Below the pieces are notes generated by a model that ran no database searches, had not been told where the DNA came from, and saw nothing but the letters and a program-made list of their open reading frames with translations. The position numbers and the translations under genes are program-made. DNA of 64,000 bases from JBNKHH01 sp050290245 (GTDB lineage Bacteria > Pseudomonadota > Alphaproteobacteria > Rhodobacterales > Rhodobacteraceae): the NCBI GenBank assembly GCA_050290245.1, contig JBNKHH010000035.1, positions 1-64,000 of the forward strand, given 5' to 3'. This document shows positions 52,147 through 60,472 of the stretch, piece by piece (positions within the stretch are counted from its first letter, which is position 1; the number at the start of each line of letters is the position of its first letter).

Positions 52147-52574
52147 GTTCTCCCGGCCGCCGCGGATTTCCGTGCGAGTTCAAGGAATTGATTTTGTTCG
52201 TCGGCGTCCAGCCCGGCGAGGATCTCCCCCTGGAGGTCTTGGACGACCGGTGTGACCCTGGCCAACAGGGCCGCGCCAGCGTCCGAAAGGGTCACGATGC
52301 GTGCGCGACGGTCCTTTTTGCTGACGGTGCGTTCTAATAGACCCTTGGTTTCCAGCCGGTCCACCACACCGCCGATGGTCGCGCGATCATAGGCGATCAG
52401 GTGAGCGAGAGTCGCCTGATCGATTCCGGGATGGCGGCTAAGCGTGTCCAGTGCAGCGAATTGCACCGGCGTCAGGTCAAAGCCGGCGGTCCGCGTCCGC
52501 TCCTGGAAGATCGCGGTTGAGATTTGGTGCAGCCGCCGGATCAGGTGTCCCGGCATAGAGTAGAGGTCGGACAT
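52143..52574 (-). CDS. MarR family transcriptional regulator
   Basis: 143-aa winged-helix regulator. HTH in FAALDTLSRHPGIDQATLAHLIAYDRATIGGVVDRLETKGL and the wing DRRARIVTLSDAG are plain MarR features. Start ATG 52574 follows AAGGAG. It is divergent from the cupin dioxygenase gene; MarR proteins next to aromatic-degradation genes usually repress them until a phenolic ligand binds. Operator candidate lies in the shared 98-bp gap. Confidence 0.93.
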   Translation of the reverse strand: MSDLYSMPGHLIRRLHQISTAIFQERTRTAGFDLTPVQFAALDTLSRHPGIDQATLAHLIAYDRATIGGVVDRLETKGLLERTVSKKDRRARIVTLSDAGAALLARVTPVVQDLQGEILAGLDADEQNQFLELARKSAAAGRT

Positions 52575-52615
52575 GCGCGCTCCTTTTGGCGGGCAGGATA
52601 GACGGTGAGGGCACG

Positions 52616-52645
52616 TTGACAAGTATGCGTATGATAAGCATACAT
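52616..52645 (+). promoter_or_regulatory. Promoter with MarR-type operator before the cupin dioxygenase
   Basis: TTGACA at 52616-52621 is a consensus -35; 17 bp later CATACA/ATACAT could be -10. Between them sits an inverted repeat GTATGC (52623-52628) and GCATAC (52638-52643) with a 9-bp spacer. A MarR dimer binding there would block the promoter, which supports repression by the divergent gene product. Confidence 0.65.
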
Positions 52646-52672
52646 AGCAAATCCGGTATTGGGAGGAACGTC

Positions 52673-53707
52673 ATGTCGGAACAGTTGGGAACGCTTGAGG
52701 AACTGCCCGAGGATTATCGCGCAGATATGACGGCCGCTGGTGTCGCTCCACTCTGGCCGATGATGCGCAACGTTCTGCCCCACGACGCACCGCGTCCGGT
52801 GACCAGGCCGGGGTATTGGTCGTATCAGGCGCTGCGTCCCTTGCTGATGCGCGCCGGTGAGCTGACGCCGGTGGAGAAGGCCGAGCGTCGTGTTCTGGTC
52901 CTGTCCGATCCCGGCCGTGGGCCAGGGGCGATGCAGGCAACTTCGTCGATTTACCTCGGAATGCAACTGTTGCTGCCCGGCGAGACCGCGCCGGCTCATG
53001 TTCACACGCCCTCTGCCGTGCGCATCGTGGTCGAAGGGACCGGCGGATATACCGTTGTGGATGGCGAAAGGCTTCCGATGGAAGAGGGCGATCTTGTCCT
53101 GACGCCCGGCGGCGAATGGCATGACCATGGCCATGATGGCGATGAACCTGTGGTCTGGCTGGATGCGCTGGACCTGCCATTGTTTGTCTATCTGGAAGGC
53201 TCTTACGCCGTCGAAGGCCCGCTTCAGGCACAGCGCAACCGTCCTGACGCGAGCCAGGTCGAATACCTTTCTTCCGGTCTTGCCCCAAGCCGGAATGCGG
53301 GGCAGGCGCGCCGCTATCCGATGATGCGTTATCCCTGGGCCCGAACCGAGGCGGCGCTGCGCGAGATGGCGAGCTATGCATCGGATGGCATGGCCGAACT
53401 CGACTATGTCAATCCCGAAACCGGCGCCGATGTGCTGCCGACGATGGGCTTCACCGCCATGTTCCTGGGAAAGGGGCAGGTGGCCGAGCCGCCGCTCAGG
53501 TCCAGTTCGGCCGCCTTCCATGTCGTCAGCGGCAGCGGCAGTACCACAGTGGGTGCCGAGGTCATCGAATGGTCGGCCAAGGACACGTTCACCGCTCCCG
53601 TCTTTGCCCCGATCCGCCATCAGGCAGATGAGGACGCCTTCCTTGTGCGTGTCCATGACCGCCCGCTACAGGAACGGCTGGGCTATTACGAAGAACGGGC
53701 GCGCTAG
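52673..53707 (+). CDS. Gentisate 1,2-dioxygenase-like bicupin
   Basis: 344-aa iron-dependent bicupin of the gentisate dioxygenase group, which opens gentisate to maleylpyruvate. First cupin has the HxH...H ligands in PAHVHTPSAVRIVVEG and GGEWHDHGHDG near residues 110-155; the second cupin (GFTAMFLGKGQVAEP ... FHVVSGSGSTTVG) lacks clear metal ligands, as usual. ATG 52673 follows GGGAGGAA. No maleylpyruvate isomerase or fumarylpyruvate hydrolase accompanies it here. Its substrate could differ (salicylate or a hydroxynaphthoate). Confidence 0.83.
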   Translation: MSEQLGTLEELPEDYRADMTAAGVAPLWPMMRNVLPHDAPRPVTRPGYWSYQALRPLLMRAGELTPVEKAERRVLVLSDPGRGPGAMQATSSIYLGMQLLLPGETAPAHVHTPSAVRIVVEGTGGYTVVDGERLPMEEGDLVLTPGGEWHDHGHDGDEPVVWLDALDLPLFVYLEGSYAVEGPLQAQRNRPDASQVEYLSSGLAPSRNAGQARRYPMMRYPWARTEAALREMASYASDGMAELDYVNPETGADVLPTMGFTAMFLGKGQVAEPPLRSSSAAFHVVSGSGSTTVGAEVIEWSAKDTFTAPVFAPIRHQADEDAFLVRVHDRPLQERLGYYEERAR

Positions 53708-54912
53708 TCGTTCCAGCGCTGCGAAACCTCGCGAAGGGCGTCGATGAAGGACTGCTGAACCGAAGTCGGCACCCAACCGGGCCGCTTGGTTAACCCGATC
53801 GGGCGGGGTGCATCCTCAAGCGCGAGGGGCAATTCGTACATCAGGCCGGTGCGTACCTCCGTTGCGACCTGGTTGCGCGAAATGATCGTCAGGCGCTGGC
53901 CGGATTCCAGCAAGCCGCGCACCATGACCATCGAGCTGGTCTCGACCAGTCCGGATTCGGCGGTGGCAGCGACTTCGGGCAGCGTGTCTTCGAAATATTT
54001 GCGCGTCGGCGCCCCGAGGGGCGGCAGAACCCAGGTAAAATCAGCCAATCGAGCGCGCAGATCGCCTGTTTCGGTCAAAAGCGGGTGGTTCGGGCCGCAG
54101 AATATGCCCAAGTGGTCCTGGAAAAGGACTTCCTGATCGGCATCGGCGTTTGGCATCCGCAGAGCCCCGACGATGATGTCCAGATCCCCCTGGCGCAGGG
54201 CGCGCATCAGTTCAGTGTACAGCCCGTCGATGATGTGCACCTTCAGCCCCGGCGCCGTCGTAGCGATGCGCTCGATCACCTCGGGCAGGACCGTGCTGCG
54301 CGCAAGGGGCAATGCCCCGATCCGCATTCGGGCAACACCCGTGCCCCGCCTGTGGGCGATTTCCTGAAGGCCCTGGTCGATCTCCGCCAGCATCAGCCGA
54401 GCCGCTCGTGCTATGACGGTCGCGGCGCGGGTCAACGAAATGCTGGTCTGGGTCTTTTCGAACAAAGTAAGGCCGACGGCCAGTTCAAGGTCGCGCGCGG
54501 CGCGATAAACGGTCGGCTGCGCCAGGCCGAGGGCGCGGGCGGCGGCCGAATAGGATCGGTTACTGTCGATGGCAATCAGCGCGCGCAATTGCCCGTTTGT
54601 CATTCTGGTCGTGACCGCCTCGGGCCGCCCTATGCGGGCGCGGCGATAAGCTTCGCCAGCACCATTTTCCAACATCTCCAGCGCCCGGTCGGCGCGAAAG
54701 CGGAACAGTTTGCCCTCGCTGGTCGGTGCAAGGCCGCGGCCGCTTCTCAAAAACAGGCGTGCGCCGACTTGATCTTCCAGCTTGGCCAGGCCCTGGGTGA
54801 TTGCCGGTTGGGACAAGAACACGATGCCCGACGCCTCGGTGATGCTGCCATGACGGCAGACTTCGGAAAAGGCGCGCAGGTGGCGCAGGTTTAGATCGGC
54901 AGCGGTCGTCAT
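53704..54912 (-). CDS. LysR-type regulator with two tandem HTH units (galR/ligR-like)
   Basis: 402 aa, about 100 longer than a standard LTTR. Residues 8-66 form a normal LysR HTH (LRHLRAFSEVCRHGSITEA ... FLSQPAITQGLAKLEDQ). Residues 103-165 form a second similar unit (QLRALIAIDSNRSYSAAARALGLAQPTVYRAARDLELAVG ... LFEKT). The effector domain runs from about 195 on. It diverges from the galB operon and is the probable regulator. It ends on the CTAG shared with the cupin gene, and its start at ATG 54910-54912 was chosen over an earlier one. Confidence 0.88.
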   Translation of the reverse strand: MTTAADLNLRHLRAFSEVCRHGSITEASGIVFLSQPAITQGLAKLEDQVGARLFLRSGRGLAPTSEGKLFRFRADRALEMLENGAGEAYRRARIGRPEAVTTRMTNGQLRALIAIDSNRSYSAAARALGLAQPTVYRAARDLELAVGLTLFEKTQTSISLTRAATVIARAARLMLAEIDQGLQEIAHRRGTGVARMRIGALPLARSTVLPEVIERIATTAPGLKVHIIDGLYTELMRALRQGDLDIIVGALRMPNADADQEVLFQDHLGIFCGPNHPLLTETGDLRARLADFTWVLPPLGAPTRKYFEDTLPEVAATAESGLVETSSMVMVRGLLESGQRLTIISRNQVATEVRTGLMYELPLALEDAPRPIGLTKRPGWVPTSVQQSFIDALREVSQRWND

Positions 54913-55021
54913 ATGGGTCCGGGAAAACTCTATAGCCAAACTGAATATTGCTTCTGCGATTTAAATTGGCAATTCCCTTCGGGATGGCCAAAGCTAAGGG
55001 CAACACTTGGGAGGTTTCAGC
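54913..55021. promoter_or_regulatory. Divergent LysR-galB control region
   Basis: Contains GCCAA (54935-54939) and TTGGC (54966-54970) as inverted arms, an AT-rich core (GATTTAAATTGG), and a further GGCCAAAGC near 54988. LysR proteins bind such dyads upstream of divergent target genes. The double HTH could contact an extended site. Confidence 0.45.
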
Positions 55022-55756
55022 ATGTCAGAGAACAAAACGGCGCTGGTCATTTCAGCACATTCGGCGGACTTCGTGTGGCGTTGCGGCGGAGCAATCGCCC
55101 TGCACCAGGAGCTGGGCTATGACGTGACTGTCGTCTGCCTGTCCTATGGCGAGCGCGGTGAAAGCGCAAAACTGTGGAAACAGGATGGAATGACCCTTCA
55201 GCAGGTCAAGGATGCCCGCCGGGCCGAGGCCGAAAATGCCGCCCGCGCGCTGGACGTCCATGACATCCAGTTTTTCGATTGCGGCGACTACCCGCTGGAT
55301 CTCAACGAAGAGCAGAAATTCAGGCTCGTCGATGTGATTCGCGCGGTTCAGCCGAACTTCATGCTGACCCATTCGCAGTACGATCCCTACAACACGGACC
55401 ACATGTACACGATGAAGCTCTCGCTCGAAGTGCGCATGATCGCCCAGGCCTGGGGTCACAATCCGGGTGAAAAGGTTCTGGGAGCGCCGCAGTTGTACCT
55501 GTTCGAGCCGCATCAGACCGAGCAGATGGGCTGGAAGCCGGATCATTTCCTCGACATCACGCCTGTCTGGGACAAGAAACGCGCGGCCATCGAGTGCATG
55601 CAGGGTCAGGAGCATCTTTGGGAGTTTTATACCCGTGTCGCGCAACAGCGTGCGAACCACTTCAAGCGCAACTCGGGCGGCCAGTCAGGTGGGCGCGACT
55701 GCAAATATGCCGAAGGTTTCCAGTCGATCTTCCCGCGCACCGTCGACGAACTCTAG
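55022..55756 (+). CDS. galB: 4-oxalomesaconate hydratase, PIG-L type (GalB)
   Basis: 244-aa zinc-dependent hydratase adding water to 4-oxalomesaconate to give 4-carboxy-4-hydroxy-2-oxoadipate. The N-terminus ALVISAHSADFVWRCGGAIAL and the segment CLSYGERGESAKLW match the GalB branch of the PIG-L/LmbE deacetylase superfamily rather than sugar deacetylases. HSQYDPYNTDHMYTM supplies further metal and substrate residues near residue 120. ATG 55022 follows GGGAGG. First gene of the PDC/gallate lower-pathway cluster. Confidence 0.9.
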   Translation: MSENKTALVISAHSADFVWRCGGAIALHQELGYDVTVVCLSYGERGESAKLWKQDGMTLQQVKDARRAEAENAARALDVHDIQFFDCGDYPLDLNEEQKFRLVDVIRAVQPNFMLTHSQYDPYNTDHMYTMKLSLEVRMIAQAWGHNPGEKVLGAPQLYLFEPHQTEQMGWKPDHFLDITPVWDKKRAAIECMQGQEHLWEFYTRVAQQRANHFKRNSGGQSGGRDCKYAEGFQSIFPRTVDEL

Positions 55757-55856
55757 GGCCGCGTTCGACGGGCACTTCGACCACGCCAATCCGGTGCGTG
55801 CGCGGGTCTTCCCTGGCCCCCCCGGTCGGGAGTCGGTGGTCAGGTCGGAAATAACA

Positions 55857-55913
55857 AGGGGGCGCTGCCCCCTCTTGGCCAGGGGCCAATTCACCCCCGG
55901 CGTATTTGGGAGA
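55857..55913. repeat. Intergenic repeat of Rhodobacterales type
   Basis: Two adjacent short inverted repeats, GGGGGC/GCCCCC (55858-55872) and TTGGCC/GGCCAA (55875-55889), followed by CCCCCGGCGTATTTGGGAGA. From memory, this phrase recurs in intergenic regions of many Rhodobacterales. It sits between galB and ligK and could attenuate or stabilise the mRNA. Confidence 0.55.
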
Positions 55914-55923
55914 AGGTAAAGAC

Positions 55924-56595
55924 ATGGGCGTAGTTGTTCAGAACTTCGAACGGGCCGACCTGGATCTGGTACGGCGCCTTGGCGAGGCAGGTGTGGCTAC
56001 GGTCCACGAGGCCATGGGACGCAAGGGACTGATGCATCGCTCGATGCGGCCGATCCAGCAGGATTTCGGCACGGCGGGCAGCGCGGTGACCATCTCGGCT
56101 ACACCGGGCGATAACTGGATGTTCCATGTCGCCATCGAACAGCTTCAGGAGGGTGACGTTCTGGTGCTGGCACCGACCGCCCCTTGCGACATGGGCTATT
56201 TCGGCGATCTCCTGGCGACCAGCGCCATGGCGAGGGGCTGCAAGATGGCGGTTCTGGACAGTGGCGTACGCGACACCAGGGATTTGCGCGCCATGGGGTT
56301 CGCAGTCTGGTCGACCGCAATTTCGGCGGGGGGCACGGTCAAGGAAACCGTAGGCAGCGTGAATATTCCCGTGGTCTGTGCCGGTGCGCTCGTGAATCCC
56401 GGCGATATCGTCGTGGCCGATGATGACGGTGTCGTCGTCGTGCCTCTGGCCGAGGCCGAAGCGACCATGGCCAAGGCGCAGGAGCGCATGGATGCCGAAG
56501 AGGGCAAGCGCCAGCGACTGGCCGCGGGCGAGTTGGGGCTCGACATCTACAACATGCGCGGCCGCCTGAAAGAAAAGGGCCTGAAATATGTCTGA
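55924..56595 (+). CDS. ligK: 4-carboxy-4-hydroxy-2-oxoadipate aldolase, RraA-like (LigK/GalC)
   Basis: 223-aa class II aldolase splitting 4-carboxy-4-hydroxy-2-oxoadipate into pyruvate and oxaloacetate. RraA fold with GEAGVATVHEAMGRKGLM at residue 20, APTAPCDMGYFGDLLATSA near 85 and the divalent-metal motif DSGVRDTRDL near residue 115 as in HMG/CHA aldolases. ATG 55924 follows GGAGAAGG. Its 3' end overlaps galD by 8 bp, indicating coupled translation. Context removes the usual RraA (RNase E regulator) ambiguity. Confidence 0.92.
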   Translation: MGVVVQNFERADLDLVRRLGEAGVATVHEAMGRKGLMHRSMRPIQQDFGTAGSAVTISATPGDNWMFHVAIEQLQEGDVLVLAPTAPCDMGYFGDLLATSAMARGCKMAVLDSGVRDTRDLRAMGFAVWSTAISAGGTVKETVGSVNIPVVCAGALVNPGDIVVADDDGVVVVPLAEAEATMAKAQERMDAEEGKRQRLAAGELGLDIYNMRGRLKEKGLKYV

Positions 56596-57670
56596 TGGCC
56601 TGCCGGTCATATGGATGCGCGGCGGCACGTCCAAGGGCGGGTATTTCCTGGAGTCGGACCTGCCGGCGGACAAGGATCAGCGGGACCGCGCGCTTCTGGG
56701 AGTCATGGGTTCGCCCGACCCGCGCCAGATCGATGGGATGGGCGGAGCCGACCCGCTGACCTCGAAAGTCGCGGTGGTCAAGCCGTCCACGCGCGAAGGG
56801 GTAGATGTCGACTACCTGTTCCTGCAGGTCTTTGTCGATCAGCCAATCGTCACTGACGCCCAGAATTGCGGAAATATCCTTGCCGGGGTCGGTCCCTTCG
56901 CCATCGAGCGGGGGTTGGTGCCGGTCGCGGGCGACGAGACGCCGGTGACGATCTTCATGGAAAACACCGGCCAGATTGCAGTCGCACGTGTACAAACGCC
57001 GGGGGGCCGGGTGAACTATGCCGGAACCGCGCGGATTGACGGTGTTCCTGGCGGTTCGGCACCGGTGCCGATCGAGTTCCGCGACACGGCAGGGTCGAGT
57101 TGCGGTGCGCTTTTTCCGACGGGAAACGTCAGCGACGTGGTTGAAGACGTTGAAGTCACAATGATCGACAATGGCATGCCCTGCGTTGTCTTGCGCGCCT
57201 CGGACATGGGGATCTCGGGCACCGAGACGCCGGCAGAGCTTGAGGCGAACGAAGCCCTGCGCGCGAAGCTTGAAACCATCCGCCTGGCGGCAGGCCCGAT
57301 GATGAACCTTGGCGACGTGGCCAAGAAGTCCGTGCCCAAAATGAGCATGGTCAGCGCCCCATTGCAGGGTGGTGCGATTTCGACCCGGACTTTCATTCCG
57401 CACAGCTGCCACAAGACTATTGGCGTTCTTGGCGCTGTCAGCGTTGCGACCGCCTGCCTGACCGAAGGTGCTGTCGGCAGCGATCTGGCAGTGATCCCGG
57501 ATGGCGATGCAAAGGCCTTGAGTGTCGAGCATCCTACCGGTGAAATGACCGTGGTTGGTCATGTGGTAGACAATGTCGTGGAGCGCGCCGAAGTGCTGCG
57601 CACTGCGCGCAAACTGATGGAAGGCGTTGTGTTTCCCGCCGAGCCCGTCACCGAATCCCGAGGAACGTGA
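56588..57670 (+). CDS. galD: 4-oxalomesaconate tautomerase (GalD)
   Basis: 360-aa PrpF-fold isomerase converting the keto/enol forms of 4-oxalomesaconate. Signature segments: WMRGGTSKGGYFLESDLP at the N-terminus, MGSPDPRQIDGMGGADPLTSK near residue 40, AQNCGNILAGVGPFAIE with the conserved Cys near residue 92, and ENTGQIAVA. Closely resembles Pseudomonas GalD in remembered sequence. Starts within the end of ligK and is followed 1 bp later by ligI. Confidence 0.94.
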   Translation: MSDGLPVIWMRGGTSKGGYFLESDLPADKDQRDRALLGVMGSPDPRQIDGMGGADPLTSKVAVVKPSTREGVDVDYLFLQVFVDQPIVTDAQNCGNILAGVGPFAIERGLVPVAGDETPVTIFMENTGQIAVARVQTPGGRVNYAGTARIDGVPGGSAPVPIEFRDTAGSSCGALFPTGNVSDVVEDVEVTMIDNGMPCVVLRASDMGISGTETPAELEANEALRAKLETIRLAAGPMMNLGDVAKKSVPKMSMVSAPLQGGAISTRTFIPHSCHKTIGVLGAVSVATACLTEGAVGSDLAVIPDGDAKALSVEHPTGEMTVVGHVVDNVVERAEVLRTARKLMEGVVFPAEPVTESRGT

Positions 57671-57671
57671 T

Positions 57672-58550
57672 ATGACGCCTGACTATCTTCCTTTTCATCC
57701 GAACCCCAAGGTGCCGGATTACAAGCCACCAGCAGGCGCGGTCGACGCCCATTGCCATGTCTTCGGTCCAGCCGACACATTTCCCTTCGCGCCCGAACGC
57801 AAGTACACGCCCTGCGATGCGCCCAAGGAAAAGCTGTTCGCCCTGCGCGACCACCTGGGCTTTTCCCGCAACGTCATTGTGCAGGCTAGCTGCCATGGCA
57901 AGAACAATGATGCTTTGGTCGATGCGCTGAAGTCCTCGAACGGGTTGGCGCGCGGCGTATCCATCGTCGGCGAAAACGTCACTGACAGCGAGCTCGCCGA
58001 GATGGATGCCGCCGGCGTGCGCGCGGTGCGCTTCAACTTTGTGAAACGCCTGGTCGATGCCACGCCCCACGAGGTGTTCGAACGGATCGCGGCGCGCGTG
58101 CACGAGTTGGGCTGGCACATCGTCGTCTATTTCGAGGCGGCCGACCTTGGCGACGTTTCGTCCCTGGTTCGCCGTCTGCCGGGCGTCGTGGTTGTCGACC
58201 ACATGGGGCGTCCCGAGGTCAGCGAGGGCGTCGATGGCGCGGGTTTTGCCGATTTCCGCCGTCTGATGGACGAGATGCCGGATCTCTGGGTCAAAGTTTC
58301 CTGCCCTGAGCGCCTGACTGTCGCTGGTCCGCCCTACGACGATGTTGTGCCGTTCGCCGCAAAGCTTGTCTCGGATTACTCCGACCGTGTCCTTTGGGGC
58401 ACGGACTGGCCGCATCCGAACATGAAAAGCCACATGCCGGATGACGGCGCACTGGTCGATGTGATCCCGCGGATCGCGCCGACGGCCGAGTTGCAGCAAA
58501 TGCTCTTGGTGGACAATCCGATGCGCCTTTACTGGCCTGAAGAGGTTTGA
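57672..58550 (+). CDS. ligI: 2-pyrone-4,6-dicarboxylate hydrolase (LigI)
   Basis: 292-aa amidohydrolase opening the lactone of PDC to 4-oxalomesaconate, without a strict metal requirement in characterised LigI. H27 and H29 in VDAHCHVFG, the long RDHLGFSRNVIVQASCHG segment near residue 65, VVDHMGRPEV near residue 178 and WGTDWPHPN near residue 245 with the catalytic Asp. The match to Sphingobium LigI is extensive. ATG 57672 follows GAGGAAC and the stop overlaps the TRAP gene start (TGATG). Confidence 0.95.
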   Translation: MTPDYLPFHPNPKVPDYKPPAGAVDAHCHVFGPADTFPFAPERKYTPCDAPKEKLFALRDHLGFSRNVIVQASCHGKNNDALVDALKSSNGLARGVSIVGENVTDSELAEMDAAGVRAVRFNFVKRLVDATPHEVFERIAARVHELGWHIVVYFEAADLGDVSSLVRRLPGVVVVDHMGRPEVSEGVDGAGFADFRRLMDEMPDLWVKVSCPERLTVAGPPYDDVVPFAAKLVSDYSDRVLWGTDWPHPNMKSHMPDDGALVDVIPRIAPTAELQQMLLVDNPMRLYWPEEV

Positions 58551-60472
58551 TGGATGGGGCGCACCGCATAGGCGTGCGCGACGGGCTGGTCGCAATTCTC
58601 GCGACAGCCATGGTGATTGCCTGCATCCTGTGGAATATCGAAGCGCCCACCCGTTTGGGCGTCGCGATCCTCACCCAGCAATACATGGCACTGCAACTGG
58701 GGCTGGCGCTGACCATTTCTTACCTGAAATTCGGGGCGCGGGGTGAGAAAGCCGGGCGTGTCGGGTGGATAGACGGGGCCATCGCGTTCGGGGCCTTTGG
58801 CGTTTTGATGTACGCCGCCTATGATTTTGTCTGGCTTTTGAAGGAACAGGCCTATCGGCCCTGGCAGATCACCGTGATCGGAGCCGTGGTCGTCGTTGCC
58901 GTGATGGAGGGGGTGCGCCGCCGCGCAGGCTGGATGTTGTTCTCCATCGTTGGGCTGTTCATGGTCTATGCGCTGTTTGCCGACAAGGTTCCGGGGCGGC
59001 TGATCGGCAAGGAGCTCAGTCCCACGCGGCTTGTGCAATATGTCGGGTTCGATCCGAATGCAGTGTTCTCGACCCCGCTTGCGGTCGGTACGATCATCGT
59101 ATTGTTGTTCGTCTTCTTCGGAAAGCTCTTGTTCGCTGCCGGGGGCGGAGGGTTTTTTACTGATCTCGCCATGGCCGCAACGGGACGGTCCCGGGGCGGA
59201 AGCGCCAAGATCTCGGTCGTGGGCTCGGCCCTGTTTGGCTCGATTTCGGGCAGCGCGGTATCGAACGTGGTGACAACCGGCGTTGTCACCATACCTCTGA
59301 TGCAGCGCGGCGGCTATTCCAAACGCGATGCGGGTGCCGTTGAGGCGGTGGCCTCCACGGGCGGGCAGCTGACCCCGCCGATCATGGGGGCGGCGGCCTT
59401 CCTGATGGCGGAGTTCCTGGACATTTCCTATTTTACCGTCGCGGGCGCTGCCCTGATCCCGGCGATCCTCTACTATCTCAGCGTATTCACCCAGGTCGAC
59501 CTGATCGCTGGCCGGGACAAAATCGCGCCCACGGATATCGAAGGGCTGACGGTGCGCCAGGTCCTGATCGACGGCTGGCACTTTGTGATCCCCTTCGCAG
59601 TGCTTCTGCTCGCATTGTTTTGGTGGCGCCTTGACCCGGCGGATTCGGCGCTCTTGTCGGCTGTCGGCATCGTCGCGGTCAGCTTCCTGCGTAGTTATCG
59701 CGGCGAGCGACTGACGCTGAAGAAACTGGCCGACACATTTGTCGACACCGGCGTTGGCATGGTGGACCTGATCCTTGTCGTTGCCGCGGCTGGGTTTGTC
59801 ATCGGCATTCTGAATATTACCGGGCTTGGCTTTGCTCTGACGCTGGTGCTGGTGGACGCGGTCGGTTCGAACGTGATCCTCCTGCTCGGCATTTCGGCTG
59901 TGATCTGCGTGATACTGGGAATGGGCATGCCCACGTCGGGTGTCTATGTCCTTCTTGCAGCCCTGGTCGCGCCATCTCTGGTCCAGGCGGGAATCGACCC
60001 GATCGCGGCGCACCTGTTCATTCTTTATTTCGGTATGATGTCGATGATCACACCGCCCGTGGCGCTCGCCGCGTTTGCGGCGGCGACGATCACCAAGGAC
60101 GACCCTCTGAAGACGGGCCTGGCCTCCATGCGGGTTGGATGGGCGGCCTTTATCCTGCCTTTCGTCTTTGTCGCCACACCGGCCATTCTCATGGACGGCA
60201 CCTGGGGCGAGATCATACTGAATACCGCGTTGACTGGCGTGGGGATCATGGCGGTGACAGCCGGGGTCGTGGGATTCTGGGGCCGTCGCCTTGGGCCGCC
60301 TTTGCGTCTAAGCTACCTTGCAGCCGGGGCACTGGCCTTGCCGTTGGGCTTTCTTCCAGCCGGCGATATTGTTCACATCCCGGCGGCATTGGCCGCCGTG
60401 GCGCTGGCCGTTGCCATGTGGGTTAGGATGCGAAATCAATCAGAAATGCAACAGGGAGGACTTTCACAATGA
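58550..60472 (+). CDS. TRAP transporter fused permease (DctQM type)
   Basis: 640-aa inner-membrane secondary transporter joining the 4-helix small and 12-helix large TRAP subunits in one chain. The large-subunit signature GSISGSAVSNVVTTGVVTIPLM (in parts) near residue 240 and STGGQLTPPIMGAAAFLMAEFL near residue 275 are clear. Works with the TAXI binding protein encoded next, with overlapping ATGA. Likely imports a polycarboxylate such as PDC or a related aromatic breakdown product; substrate is inferred from neighbouring enzymes. Confidence 0.93.
   Translation: MDGAHRIGVRDGLVAILATAMVIACILWNIEAPTRLGVAILTQQYMALQLGLALTISYLKFGARGEKAGRVGWIDGAIAFGAFGVLMYAAYDFVWLLKEQAYRPWQITVIGAVVVVAVMEGVRRRAGWMLFSIVGLFMVYALFADKVPGRLIGKELSPTRLVQYVGFDPNAVFSTPLAVGTIIVLLFVFFGKLLFAAGGGGFFTDLAMAATGRSRGGSAKISVVGSALFGSISGSAVSNVVTTGVVTIPLMQRGGYSKRDAGAVEAVASTGGQLTPPIMGAAAFLMAEFLDISYFTVAGAALIPAILYYLSVFTQVDLIAGRDKIAPTDIEGLTVRQVLIDGWHFVIPFAVLLLALFWWRLDPADSALLSAVGIVAVSFLRSYRGERLTLKKLADTFVDTGVGMVDLILVVAAAGFVIGILNITGLGFALTLVLVDAVGSNVILLLGISAVICVILGMGMPTSGVYVLLAALVAPSLVQAGIDPIAAHLFILYFGMMSMITPPVALAAFAAATITKDDPLKTGLASMRVGWAAFILPFVFVATPAILMDGTWGEIILNTALTGVGIMAVTAGVVGFWGRRLGPPLRLSYLAAGALALPLGFLPAGDIVHIPAALAAVALAVAMWVRMRNQSEMQQGGLSQ

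Noticed and set aside
55022..55756. LmbE-type sugar deacetylase
   Set aside because: Belongs to the PIG-L superfamily, but its N-terminal motifs and neighbours match GalB hydratase.
55924..56595. RraA, regulator of RNase E
   Set aside because: The fold is shared, but the DxGxRD aldolase motif and the galB/galD/ligI context point to the CHA aldolase.
58529..60013. 494-codon open frame antisense to the TRAP permease
   Set aside because: His/Arg/Gln-rich product without domains; the sense gene is full length with clear TRAP motifs.
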